Part shown: positions 17,039 to 26,482 of the stretch, piece after piece | How positions within the stretch are numbered: position 1 is the stretch's first letter | How the letters are laid out: the number at the start of each line of letters is the position of its first letter | NCBI GenBank assembly: GCA_016936255.1 | Contig: JAFGYE010000072.1 | Coordinates: forward strand, 1-35,975 | Source: Marinifilaceae bacterium | GTDB lineage: Bacteria > Bacteroidota > Bacteroidia > Bacteroidales > Marinifilaceae | DNA: 35,975 nucleotides | Direction: 5' to 3' | The notes under the pieces: model-generated | What the model was told of the DNA's origin: nothing | Databases searched by the model: none | What the model saw: the letters and a program-made list of their open reading frames with translations, nothing else | Position numbers and translations under genes: made by a program

Positions 17039-18385
17039 ATGAAAAATATCCTACTATCACTAATGGTGATTTTTATTGGACTCGGTACTCCCACAAAAGC
17101 ACAAACTGAATCCAACTTAAAGCTTACCTTAGCCGAAGCACAACAGTACGCTTTGGAGAATTCATACTCGGTAAAAGCAAGCGAATATGATTTACAAGTG
17201 GCCCGAAAAAAGGTTTGGGAAACAATTGCCGATGGTTTGCCTCAAATTGATGCTTCACTTGATTACAACAATAATCTAAATTTATCAGTTTCCTTGCTTC
17301 CTTCTGAATTTTTTGGAGGCACACCAGGAACTTATACTCCAATTAAATTTGGTCAGCGATATACCAGCTCTGCTTCAGTTAGTGTTAGTCAGAAAATTTT
17401 CGACGGATCTTACATTGTTGGAACAATGGCTGCCAAAGTTTTTGTACAACTTTCTCATAATCAAAAAGAAAAATCAGAAATTGAGATTAAAAATACTGTA
17501 TCTCAAGCCTATTTTACCGTTTTGGTTGCCGAAGAAAATTACAAAACCATTCAGGAAAATCTCGAAATTAATCAGAAACTCCTAACCGAAACTGATGCAT
17601 ATCATCAAAATGGTTTTAGAGAAGAATTGGATGTAGATCAAATCCGTCTGATGCTTAACACCAGTAAAAATCAATTAGCAGATGCCAAAAGAGCAATTCA
17701 AACTTCCCAAATTATTTTAAAATTTGGCTTAGGAATAGAAATTGATGAAAAAATTGAGTTAACAAATAGTTTAGACGAACTTGTCGATCCTGTTAGAGCA
17801 GAATCACCCGTAATTTCGAACTTTAATATGTCTGATCATATTGATTTCAGGATTATTGAAACCCAATTAAAAGCACAGGAATTAATTATAAAAAATGAAA
17901 AGGCGGCTTATTTACCAACTATTTCTGCTTTTTACAACTATGGTAAAAACACCAGTTCAGATTATACCAATGTATTCAAATCTGATGTTCCCTGGTTCAA
18001 ATCTTCAGTTCTTGGATTTCAATTAAAAATGCCGATTTTTTCGGCAGGCCAAAAACGCTCAAGAGTTAAGCAGGAGAAAATTAATTTTATGAAACTGGAG
18101 AACGAACAGGAAATGACGGAGCAAAATCTTAAAATAGACGTCACTCTATCCTTTACTAACTTGCTGAATGCCCAGGAGAAATATGAAAATGATATTGAAG
18201 GCTTAAAAATCGCCAAACGAATATTCGATAGAACCCAAATCAAATTTAAGGAAGGAATTTCTACCAGTACTGAACTATCTGAAAATGAAAAACAATATTT
18301 GGATTCGCATTCCGCATATATTAATTCGACACTCTCGCTTTTAAACTCGAAAATTGCATTTGAAAAAGCCTTGGGTAAATTGTAA
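17039..18385 (+). CDS. TolC-family outer membrane efflux protein
   Basis: A 448-residue outer-membrane channel component of a tripartite pump. It has a signal peptide ending KAQ and two OEP repeats with long helices (for example LTLAEAQQYALENSYSVKASEYDLQVA near the start and EGLKIAKRIFDRTQIKFKEGISTSTELSENEKQYLDSHSAYINSTLSLL near the end). I start at the ATG at 17039, which gives the signal peptide; the frame opens at 16982 inside tetR. The four-base spacing from tetR and the downstream adaptor and RND genes mark an operon. The channel is expected to span the outer membrane and periplasm. Confidence 0.93.
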   Translation: MKNILLSLMVIFIGLGTPTKAQTESNLKLTLAEAQQYALENSYSVKASEYDLQVARKKVWETIADGLPQIDASLDYNNNLNLSVSLLPSEFFGGTPGTYTPIKFGQRYTSSASVSVSQKIFDGSYIVGTMAAKVFVQLSHNQKEKSEIEIKNTVSQAYFTVLVAEENYKTIQENLEINQKLLTETDAYHQNGFREELDVDQIRLMLNTSKNQLADAKRAIQTSQIILKFGLGIEIDEKIELTNSLDELVDPVRAESPVISNFNMSDHIDFRIIETQLKAQELIIKNEKAAYLPTISAFYNYGKNTSSDYTNVFKSDVPWFKSSVLGFQLKMPIFSAGQKRSRVKQEKINFMKLENEQEMTEQNLKIDVTLSFTNLLNAQEKYENDIEGLKIAKRIFDRTQIKFKEGISTSTELSENEKQYLDSHSAYINSTLSLLNSKIAFEKALGKL

Positions 18386-18414
18386 TACTAAAATCCCACA
18401 AAAAATATTATAAA

Positions 18415-19536
18415 ATGAAGAACTTACTTATAGCCTGTATTATTCCATTACTTTTTGCCTGTTCTGCAAAGAACGTGGAAAAAAATGAGAACAAAGCCGA
18501 ACAATTAAAACAGTATAAATCAGAACTCTCAATTTTAAAAACCAAAATCTCTGATTTGGAAAATGAAATTCGAAGTTCAAATAACAAAGAAGAAACAATT
18601 AATGTGATTGTTGAAAAATTAGCAACATCAAAATTTGAACATTACATACAAGTAACCGGTAATGTGGAAGCCGACAAAAACATCACAATTACGCCGGAAA
18701 CATCGGGAAACATTATTTCGATTAATGTCATTGAAGGTCAACATGTGAACAAAGGAGATATTTTAGGAAAACTGAATACTGCTCAGATACAAAGAAGTAT
18801 TGATGAAGTAAAAACTAATCTTGCTTTAATCACAACTATCTTCGAAAGACAAGAGCGCTTATGGAATCAAAAAATAGGTTCTGAAATAGAGTACTTGCAG
18901 GCAAAAGCCAATAAAGAAAGCTTGGAGCGTAACTTAGAAGGCTTAGAAGCACAAAAGGATATGGCAATTATCAAAGCTCCTTTTGCCGGTATTGTTGATG
19001 AAATACATCAGAAAAAAGGAGAATTAGCGGGCCCTTCTATTCCATTCGTACAGTTGGTAAATATCGATAAAGTCTATGTTGAAGCTGATGTGTCTGAAAC
19101 ATTCTTAAACTTTATTAAAGCAGGAGAAAATGCCCAACTGGATTTCCCGGCTATCAATTACCAAACCAAAGCAAATATCAATCGCACATCAAATGTAGTT
19201 GATCCTGCAAACAGAAGTTTCAAAATTCGAATCAACCTTAACAATCCAAAACACATGATCAAGCCAAATTTGATTTCAGTAATTAAAATCAAAGATTATG
19301 AAGTTCAGGATGCCATGGTTGTTCCTTCAATCATTATTAAAAAAGATTTTGAAGGAAACTACCTGTACATAGCTAAAAAAGAAGGGGAAAACCTTGTGGC
19401 AAGAAAAACATATGTTAATGTTTCCAAAACTTACAACAATGTTTCGATGATTGAATCTGGTCTTTCACTGGGTGACCAAATTATAACAGATGGGTTTTCT
19501 CAAGTTGTGAACGGATCGCTGATCAGCACCAAATAA
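18415..19536 (+). CDS. RND efflux periplasmic adaptor (lipoprotein)
   Basis: A 373-residue membrane-fusion protein with lipobox LLFAC (Cys16). A short coiled-coil at 28-60, a lipoyl/barrel-sandwich hybrid half-motif (GNIISINVIEGQHVNKGDILGKL), a helical hairpin (about 125-175), the second half-motif (IIKAPFAGIVDEI), then beta-barrel and membrane-proximal domains (VPSIIIKKDFEGNYLYIAKK). It bridges the RND pump and the TolC-like channel. It lies 29 bases after tolC and 11 before the RND gene. Confidence 0.93.
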   Translation: MKNLLIACIIPLLFACSAKNVEKNENKAEQLKQYKSELSILKTKISDLENEIRSSNNKEETINVIVEKLATSKFEHYIQVTGNVEADKNITITPETSGNIISINVIEGQHVNKGDILGKLNTAQIQRSIDEVKTNLALITTIFERQERLWNQKIGSEIEYLQAKANKESLERNLEGLEAQKDMAIIKAPFAGIVDEIHQKKGELAGPSIPFVQLVNIDKVYVEADVSETFLNFIKAGENAQLDFPAINYQTKANINRTSNVVDPANRSFKIRINLNNPKHMIKPNLISVIKIKDYEVQDAMVVPSIIIKKDFEGNYLYIAKKEGENLVARKTYVNVSKTYNNVSMIESGLSLGDQIITDGFSQVVNGSLISTK

Positions 19537-19547
19537 TATCAAATAAA

Positions 19548-22500
19548 ATGGATAACATCAAAGATACAAACTCTGCCGAAGAAAATAAAAGGCAGTTTAA
19601 ACCAACATTCGGGGCATTAAAAAATAAGAATTCCATTTTTATTCTAACTGCAATTCTCTGCATGTTTGGTTGGTTTTCGTACCAAAGCATGCCTCGGGAA
19701 TATTTTCCCGAAGTAGTAATTCCGAACATTCTAATTTCTACTCCTTATCCAGGGAACTCTCCTGTTGATATAGAGAATCTGGTAACCAGGCCAATAGAAA
19801 AAGAATTAAAATCCTTAAAAGGAGTAAAGAAGATGTCTTCAGCATCCTACGAGGATATGAGTTTAATTGTTGTTGAATTCAACACCGACGTAGACGTAAA
19901 ACAGGCTCTTCAGGACACTAAAGATAAGGTAGATAAATCCTTAAGCGAATTGCCTGACGATTTGGACGTAGATCCAATTGTTGAGGACATTGATATAGCC
20001 GATTTTCCCATTATGAATATCAACCTATCAGGTGATTTTGGCTTGGATGACCTAAAAGGATTTGCCGAAGATCTTCAGGATAAATTTGAAGCCTTGCCTG
20101 AAGTCTCTGAGGCTGATATCAAAGGAGTTGATGAAAGAGAAATCAAGATCAATGCCGATTTGCACAAAATGGAAGCAAATGGTGTTTCCTTTCAAGACAT
20201 TGAGATTGCCATTGGCGATGAAAATGTTACAGTTAGTGCAGGAACATTAATCTCTGATAATACCCGACGAAGTATCCGCACCAGTGCTGATTACGCCAGC
20301 ATGCAGCAAATCGAAAATACCATTGTAAAAGTTACCAATGGTAAAGTCGTTTACCTTAAGGATGTTGCCGAAATTGAAGATGGATATGAAGAACTTTCCT
20401 CCATTTCAAGATTGAATAACAATCCTGTTGTTTCTCTTTCAATATCTAAAAAATCCGGTGAAAACCTTTTGGCTGCAACCGATGAAATTTATAAAATTAT
20501 CTCGAAAGAGAAAGAGTTGGGAAACTTACCCCGGGGATTGCTGGTGACTGTTACCGATGATACTTCAGAAGATGTTCGTGGTCAGGTAAGCGATCTGGAG
20601 AATTCCATTATTATGGGAATGTTACTGGTTATCCTGATCCTGTATTTATTTATGGGGTTACGCAACGCACTCTTCTCTGGTCTGGCCATTCCCATGTCCA
20701 TGTTTATCTCATTTATTGTTCTCAATCAAATGGGTTACACTGTAAATCAAATGGTTTTGTTTTCTTTGATTTTAGCCCTAGGTATGCTTGTAGATAATGC
20801 CATTGTGGTAGTTGAAAATGTATATCGGCTGCATGAAGAAGGCCTTTCGAAACTAGAAGCAACCAAACAAGGAGTGAGCGAAATTGCAGGACCAATTATT
20901 TCGTCAACAGCAACAACCCTTGCCGCATTTTTTCCATTATTGCTTTGGAGTGGAATCATGGGCGAGTTTATGAAATACCTGCCTATTACCTTAATCATTG
21001 TGTTGTCATCATCGCTATTTGTTGCTTTAATTCTTAATCCTGTATTTACAGCCAGTTTTGTAAAAATCGACAATATTTCGAAAAAGCTTGCCATAAAAAA
21101 GTACCTTATTATTTCAGCATCTTTTCTTATTGCTTCACTTCCATTTTATGTATCTAAAGTATTTGGACTGACAGAAACCTTTCTCATGGCAAATCTTCTG
21201 TCGTGCATAGGCATACTAATTTTAACAAATTTGCTGGTGCTAAAACCTTTTGCGCGTTGGTTTCAGTTAAAATTTCTGGTTGCACTCGAAAACTCTTATG
21301 AAAAAACCCTGAGGTATGCACTTAAAGGCATTCGTCCCTTACTTTTCTTTCTGGGAACTTTTGTTTTAATGATTGTGTCCATCATGTTTTATTTTGGCAG
21401 CAAACCTTTAGTCGTTTTCTTTCCGGATAACGATCCCAAATCTGTTTACGTTACCATGGAACTTCCATTGGGAACCGATATTCATAAATCCAATGAAATA
21501 TCTGTAGAAGTAGAAAAGATTGTAAAGGAAACAATGGCACCTTACAAAAATATCATTCGTTCCATTTCAACCAATGTTGGATCAGGAAAGGGGGGTATGT
21601 TTGAAGGATCACGTTCAGCAAATAAATCACTAACAACTGTTTCTTTTGTTGAATACAAACAAAGAGGCGGAATTAGTACTTCCGAATTAATGAAGCAGTT
21701 AACCGCCAATTTTAAAGGATTTGTTGGCGCCAAAATTTTTGTTGAGAAGGATTCGGAAGGACCTCCGGTTGGATATCCTATAAATATAGAAGTTTCGGGT
21801 GATGACTTTGAACAATTACTTATTCAGGCAAATCGAATTAAACAGAAATTAGATGACGAAAGAATTCCTGGAGTTGAAGAATTGAAACTCGATTTGGATC
21901 AGGGTAAACCCGAAATGCTGATCAATATTGATCGCGATAAAGTGAGACGATTTGGTTTATCTACCAATCAGGTAGCACGTGCACTTCGTAATTCATTATA
22001 CGGTTTGGAAGTATCCAAATTTAAAGATGGCGAAGATGAATACGATATTATGCTTCGATTAGCAGATAAATACCGTTACGATGTTCCCTCGCTAATGAAT
22101 CAGAAAATTAATGTAATGAGTCCGATTAGCAACACAATGGTTCAAATACCCATTTCTGCAGTTTCGACTTATAACTACGGTTCAACTTACGAACGAATCA
22201 ATAGAATTGATAATACTCGTGTTGTTACCATTTTTTCCAATGTTGAAGAAGGATATAATGCCAACGAAATAAATGCAAAAATAAGAGAGGTATTAGCCGA
22301 TTTCGAAATGCCAAAAGGTTATACACACAAATTAACAGGAGAACAGGAAGAGCAGGATGAAACATCAGCATTTTTAACTCAGGCTTTACTAATTGCACTT
22401 GCTTTAATCACTTTGATTTTGGTTACACAATTTAATTCGGCAGTTAAGCCGCTAATTATAATGATTACCGTACTATTCAGTACAATAGGTGTATTCCTTG

Positions 22501-22985
22501 GTTTAGGTATTTTTAATATGCCATTTGTTATCTTAATGACAGGAATTGGTATTATCTCACTTGCTGGAATTGTTGTAAACAACGGGATCGTGCTTGTCGA
22601 TTACATTGATTTACTGCGAAAGCGCAAAATAGCAACTATTGATAAAAGTCAACGTAAATATTTGACTTCTGTCGAAGAGGTTGATTGTATAGCCAACGCA
22701 GGCAAAACCAGATTACGTCCGGTTATGCTAACAGCAATCACAACAGTTCTTGGTCTGTTTCCTCTTGCCGTAGGTATGAATTTTAATTTCTTTACTTTGT
22801 TCAGTGAATTCGACCCGCAATTATCATTCGGTAGTGATAGTACTGCATTTTGGGGGCCTATGTCGTGGACTGTTATTTTTGGACTTAGTTTTGCAACTTT
22901 TTTAACCCTAATTATCGCTCCGGTAATGTTCCGCCTTTCAACGCAAATCGAACATCGTTTATACGATATGTTTTCGAAAAAATAG
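19548..22985 (+). CDS. RND-family inner-membrane efflux pump
   Basis: A 1,145-residue AcrB/MexB-like proton-driven exporter of the resistance-nodulation-division superfamily, with two large periplasmic loops and about twelve helices. TM4 carries LGMLVDNAIVVVENVYR (about 408-424), where the second aspartate of the usual DD pair in AcrB is asparagine. TM10-11 carry GIGIISLAGIVVNNGIVLVDY and LRPVMLTAITTVLGLFPLA. It is longer than AcrB by roughly 100 residues, partly through an extra helical stretch around 510-560. Substrates (drugs, detergents or lipids) are unknown. A strong terminator follows. Confidence 0.95.
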   Translation: MDNIKDTNSAEENKRQFKPTFGALKNKNSIFILTAILCMFGWFSYQSMPREYFPEVVIPNILISTPYPGNSPVDIENLVTRPIEKELKSLKGVKKMSSASYEDMSLIVVEFNTDVDVKQALQDTKDKVDKSLSELPDDLDVDPIVEDIDIADFPIMNINLSGDFGLDDLKGFAEDLQDKFEALPEVSEADIKGVDEREIKINADLHKMEANGVSFQDIEIAIGDENVTVSAGTLISDNTRRSIRTSADYASMQQIENTIVKVTNGKVVYLKDVAEIEDGYEELSSISRLNNNPVVSLSISKKSGENLLAATDEIYKIISKEKELGNLPRGLLVTVTDDTSEDVRGQVSDLENSIIMGMLLVILILYLFMGLRNALFSGLAIPMSMFISFIVLNQMGYTVNQMVLFSLILALGMLVDNAIVVVENVYRLHEEGLSKLEATKQGVSEIAGPIISSTATTLAAFFPLLLWSGIMGEFMKYLPITLIIVLSSSLFVALILNPVFTASFVKIDNISKKLAIKKYLIISASFLIASLPFYVSKVFGLTETFLMANLLSCIGILILTNLLVLKPFARWFQLKFLVALENSYEKTLRYALKGIRPLLFFLGTFVLMIVSIMFYFGSKPLVVFFPDNDPKSVYVTMELPLGTDIHKSNEISVEVEKIVKETMAPYKNIIRSISTNVGSGKGGMFEGSRSANKSLTTVSFVEYKQRGGISTSELMKQLTANFKGFVGAKIFVEKDSEGPPVGYPINIEVSGDDFEQLLIQANRIKQKLDDERIPGVEELKLDLDQGKPEMLINIDRDKVRRFGLSTNQVARALRNSLYGLEVSKFKDGEDEYDIMLRLADKYRYDVPSLMNQKINVMSPISNTMVQIPISAVSTYNYGSTYERINRIDNTRVVTIFSNVEEGYNANEINAKIREVLADFEMPKGYTHKLTGEQEEQDETSAFLTQALLIALALITLILVTQFNSAVKPLIIMITVLFSTIGVFLGLGIFNMPFVILMTGIGIISLAGIVVNNGIVLVDYIDLLRKRKIATIDKSQRKYLTSVEEVDCIANAGKTRLRPVMLTAITTVLGLFPLAVGMNFNFFTLFSEFDPQLSFGSDSTAFWGPMSWTVIFGLSFATFLTLIIAPVMFRLSTQIEHRLYDMFSKK

Positions 22986-23375
22986 TTTATATTATTTATC
23001 CAATTAAAGCTGGCCAAAGAGTCAGCTTTTTTTTTTGAAATAAAATATCACATATTCATACTGTTTAATTGAAAACAACTAACATTTCATTTAAAAACCA
23101 AAATTAAGAATGAATACCCAGAAGAAAATGATACAAATTACAACCTGTAAACATAATCGCTAAAGCTCTGATTGTATTGATTTTACTGGTAAATTTATAA
23201 AAACTTAAAATCATTTTTTAGTCTCGAAAAACAGACTGTTAGTCCAACAAAAACATCGATAAATAAAAACAGACATTCTTGTTTTGTGTAAGAACATAAT
23301 AATTCGTAAATTTTTAATTACAAACTTGTTACAGACATTCTACTATATTTAACCATCTTTATAATAATACTACTC
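22986..23375. other. Intergenic region between the pump and an orphan gene
   Basis: Contains the terminator at 23006-23036, then AT-rich sequence with an 11-base direct repeat ACAGACATTCT at 23269-23279 and 23331-23341, just upstream of the next gene. I found no convincing TANNTTTG box on the plus strand. Confidence 0.5.
23006..23036 (+). terminator. Terminator of the efflux operon
   Basis: Stem AAAGCTG/CAGCTTT with a 10-base loop and a run of ten T, about 20 bases after the RND stop codon. Confidence 0.75.
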
Positions 23376-23954
23376 ATGGAAATCGCTTCAATCATATTAC
23401 AGATTTTAAGCTTGGCAGCACTCGCTTTTTTAATCCAGGAAAAGAGAAATACCACAAGGGATTCTGGTGAGATAGAATTAAAAAATGTATCTGGCGAATC
23501 CCATACTTCAGCAAACAATTCTAACGAAAAACGGGAGGAATTTCTCCGGATTAATGCATTTTTCATGAAGATATTGTGTGAAAAGAAAAGTAAAAGTAAT
23601 TTTAAAAAACTACAGAAAGAATTTCTGGAATTAGGAACCAGATTGTATTATTTAGCTTCAGAACGAACCATCAAGAAATTTTTGGAATTTAAATCCCTAA
23701 GTTCATTTGTTGAAGGAACCGTTCATGAACACAAAATTACTTTATTGTGGTTTGCCGAATTCAACCTGTTGCTAAGAAGCGATCTGGGTCTTGAAACATC
23801 TCCTGAACTAATTAAAGATTACCTTAACATCATCCTTACTTATTGGGATGAAGAAGAAATGGAAAAAGAAGAATTGGATGACCTGAAATCTCAACTTGCC
23901 GATTCAATAGATAACTACTTTAGTGTATTTAATGTTGGAACATCATTAAATTAA
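23376..23954 (+). CDS. Membrane-anchored protein of unknown function
   Basis: A 192-residue protein. Residues 3-21 (IASIILQILSLAALAFLIQ) form a single N-terminal membrane helix; the rest is soluble, helical and charged (Glu/Lys/Leu rich, for example EEEMEKEELDDLKSQLADS), so it probably faces the cytosol. I recognise no enzymatic motif. An 11-base direct repeat lies in its upstream region. It is an isolated gene, convergent with the GH16-like gene through a shared terminator. Confidence 0.7.
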   Translation: MEIASIILQILSLAALAFLIQEKRNTTRDSGEIELKNVSGESHTSANNSNEKREEFLRINAFFMKILCEKKSKSNFKKLQKEFLELGTRLYYLASERTIKKFLEFKSLSSFVEGTVHEHKITLLWFAEFNLLLRSDLGLETSPELIKDYLNIILTYWDEEEMEKEELDDLKSQLADSIDNYFSVFNVGTSLN

Positions 23955-23983
23955 AAAAGTGCCCGCAACCGGGGCACTTTTTT
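23953..23983. terminator. Strong bidirectional terminator
   Basis: A 12-bp stem (AAAAAAGTGCCC/GGGCACTTTTTT) with a 7-base loop begins at the stop codon of the 192-residue gene and ends at the stop codon of the convergent GH16-like gene. A and T tails flank it on both sides. Confidence 0.8.
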
Positions 23984-25395
23984 TATTCCTTTATTTTATA
24001 ACATCTTACCCAATCTATTTCGAGGGAAGCATTTACGTTTGCTTGTTCTTTAGTAATACCTATACTAAAATTTAAATACATTGGGTCTTGCGGAACACCT
24101 TTGGTCTGCGTTCCTATCACCACATCATTTATCTTCCAAACCAATTCATTTTTATTCCAATCCAAGGTGTAAATAAAATAACCTTTTGAAACATCAACTC
24201 CTTTAATCTTAACATGCTTTGAATCGATTTTATTTTCATTGCCCCAATAGTTTCCTATCAGCAATTTCCCATCGCCGGAAGTCTTTAAAACATCTATATG
24301 AGGTAAATTTTTATTACCAACCATCCAAAAGGAATGAGCAACCTGATTTGGATTAGTCAGCTTAATTTTGGCTTCGAAACGACCGTATTTTTGGCGAAAT
24401 GATTTTCCGGTATTAATAATTGCCGATGTATAATCAAATTCTTTAGGCACAAAACCAATTGTTGGATTCCACAACAAACCTTGATGTTTTTCTTTTCGCG
24501 CCTGAAGCAGAATTGAAGAAGCCGAGTGATCGATATTTTTACCTTCGGTGAAAGTGTGCAAATCTGAATTTAAACTATATCCCTTATTCAGCAGTTCCTC
24601 ACCCCAAAAATATTTATTGATCCATTTCTCTTCGTCCAATTGTTTGGAATCAAATTCTTCAGAAAAGCTAAGTTCCCATTTGTTTAATTCTCCAAAAGGA
24701 TTTTTATTTTTAAGATCAAAGTACTTTTTGTATCTGTCGGATTCTTTCAGAGCCAGGTATTCCTGAAGTTTCTTATAATCATCGGTCTTTTCGAATCTCT
24801 TTTTATCCAGCAAATCAGTTTTTTCTTCCCGGAATTCATCAGAACTAATCTTTTCCTCTAATTTCAAATACTCTTCCAGTTCTTTCGAATCCTCAAGCTC
24901 TTTATAAATTTTATACGATTTCGATTTTTCAAACTTAAAAAAGTCCTTAATATGCTGAGAATTTTTCATCAACTTGAACTCCTTTAATTCTTCCAATTGC
25001 TCCTTCTTATTAAAATTCGCCGAGTGAACAATAAAATCCAATTCCTTGAATCGGGAAATTTCTTCTGATATTTTGGTTAGTTCAAAAGAAGATAATTCAT
25101 TAGAACCTTTTAACCGAAAATAAGTTTTGAATTTTTTAGATCGTTGAAAACGTTTAAAATCCTTTTCATACTTACAAAGATCACTCTTTTTATAGCTCTT
25201 ACTTTCTATTGATTTTCTGTTTGATTTGAATTTTTCAGACAAAACATAGTCTTCAAGATTGTAATAATCTTTCAATTCTTCCGAAACAGAAAAAGCTTTA
25301 AAGTCTTCAAAGTCTTTTCTAAGAGTATCTCTTTTATTTTCAATACCTACAGTATCAGAAGATTTACGAAGTTTGTATGCTAAAAAAAAGGCCAT
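23983..25395 (-). CDS. GH16-fold protein with lost catalytic glutamates and a repeat-rich N-terminus
   Basis: A 470-residue protein in two parts. From W240 (WELSFSEEFD) to the end it follows the GH16 laminarinase/concanavalin-like fold: KYGRFEAKI, SFWMVGNKN, FIYTLDWNKNELVWKIND and a closing LEIDWVRCY. In active GH16 enzymes the active-site strand reads ExDxxE, with two catalytic glutamates. Here it reads H366-I-D-V-L-K371, so both are replaced while the middle Asp is kept. Residues about 30-232 are Lys/Glu-rich helices with a recurring 12-residue unit S-x-x-[YFL]-K-x-[YF]-x-x-L-[EK] (seven or so copies). No signal peptide or upstream in-frame ATG is seen, so it may be cytosolic. I infer a carbohydrate-binding or structural rather than hydrolytic role. 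Confidence 0.8.
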   Translation of the reverse strand: MAFFLAYKLRKSSDTVGIENKRDTLRKDFEDFKAFSVSEELKDYYNLEDYVLSEKFKSNRKSIESKSYKKSDLCKYEKDFKRFQRSKKFKTYFRLKGSNELSSFELTKISEEISRFKELDFIVHSANFNKKEQLEELKEFKLMKNSQHIKDFFKFEKSKSYKIYKELEDSKELEEYLKLEEKISSDEFREEKTDLLDKKRFEKTDDYKKLQEYLALKESDRYKKYFDLKNKNPFGELNKWELSFSEEFDSKQLDEEKWINKYFWGEELLNKGYSLNSDLHTFTEGKNIDHSASSILLQARKEKHQGLLWNPTIGFVPKEFDYTSAIINTGKSFRQKYGRFEAKIKLTNPNQVAHSFWMVGNKNLPHIDVLKTSGDGKLLIGNYWGNENKIDSKHVKIKGVDVSKGYFIYTLDWNKNELVWKINDVVIGTQTKGVPQDPMYLNFSIGITKEQANVNASLEIDWVRCYKIKE

Positions 25396-25498
25396 AATGA
25401 AATTATTTTTTTTATAAAATGAGTTTCCAATTTATATACTATTAATTAATAATCAATAATATATTTTTATGCTTTATCAGTAAACTAATATCACAAGC

Positions 25499-26323
25499 TT
25501 ATTGCTTTACAAATTGATAGGTAATTGTACCAATTTGCTGTTGAGGGCTGGTGGTACTGATATTAAATCTGGTTTTTCGGGAAGCTTGCAAGGCAGCATC
25601 AAACAAACAATCATCCTGCACTCCTGATGCTTGTTCCAAAATCTTGGACAGAATCACTCTTCCTTCCTGATTAACTGTTATTTGCACAACAATTAAACCT
25701 TCCCCTTCGCATTTAAAAACCGGAATAGGCAAATAAATTTTATGCCGGCCTTCTAAATTGTAATAAACACTGCTGGGACCGCTGTAAGAAATACTTTCCA
25801 AAGAATCTAAAAGTTTCTGCTTTTCTTTTGCCTCGGCATCAGTCAAACTATCTTTTCTAAACTCTTTTAACTCCCCTGAACCACTCGCTGCATCATCAGA
25901 ACCATAATCTTCCAAATCCTTACGAATCTCTTCAATCATTTTATCAACGTTTCGTTTCGGATCCGTTTTTGATTTTGCAGCATTTTGGTTTACGGCAATT
26001 GACCGAAGAAGTTCGTCTACATTTTTAGATATTTCAGATTTTTTTTCTTCAAGGGCTTCTTCAATTTTCTCCTTCTCTTCTTTGAGAAATTGTTCAGCCA
26101 CTTCGGGTGGGATATCTATTAAAATTTCCGATTCTAAAAATTCTCTCTTTGTATTCAATTTAAATGCAAGCAGTAGTATTATCAGAAGCATATGAAAAGC
26201 AAGTGTTCCCATCACACCGTATTTATTTCTTCTCAAAAAACCAACGAATTCAGAATAAAGAAAGCTGAAAAATTGAACAAGCCAGTTTTTAATATTTCTT
26301 ACTATTTGAAAAAAGGAATTCAT
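25499..26323 (-). CDS. TonB-like energy transducer
   Basis: A 274-residue inner-membrane protein with one helix at about 36-56 (YGVMGTLAFHMLLIILLLAFKL), a long charged helical stalk (about 75-170, EKEKIEEALEEKK), and a C-terminal TonB-type domain (LIVVQITVNQEGRVILSKIL ... DAALQASRKTRFN). Unlike classical TonB it has no proline-rich spacer and carries two cysteines (in FKCEGEG and DDCLFD). It probably transmits proton-motive force to outer-membrane receptors or belongs to the TolA/TonB-like group. A GH16-like gene lies downstream on the same strand after 103 bases. Confidence 0.75.
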   Translation of the reverse strand: MNSFFQIVRNIKNWLVQFFSFLYSEFVGFLRRNKYGVMGTLAFHMLLIILLLAFKLNTKREFLESEILIDIPPEVAEQFLKEEKEKIEEALEEKKSEISKNVDELLRSIAVNQNAAKSKTDPKRNVDKMIEEIRKDLEDYGSDDAASGSGELKEFRKDSLTDAEAKEKQKLLDSLESISYSGPSSVYYNLEGRHKIYLPIPVFKCEGEGLIVVQITVNQEGRVILSKILEQASGVQDDCLFDAALQASRKTRFNISTTSPQQQIGTITYQFVKQ

Positions 26324-26423
26324 TAAATTTTATTCTATTTCTAATTACTATTGTAATGGGTAACGCTTCTATTACAAAATTATTAACAATTTTCATGTAT
26401 TCATTACAATCAATTAGAATAAA

Positions 26424-26453
26424 CAAAAAAAGCCGCTTAATTTTCATTAAGCG
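26424..26453 (-). terminator. Terminator of the YwqK-like gene
   Basis: On the minus strand CGCTTAAT and ATTAAGCG pair (8 bp, 4-base loop) and a run of T follows, about 30 bases after the stop codon at 26483. It separates the small exported-protein operon from the TonB-like gene. Confidence 0.7.
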
Positions 26454-26482
26454 ACTCCAGAGAACTATTATTGTTGAATTTA

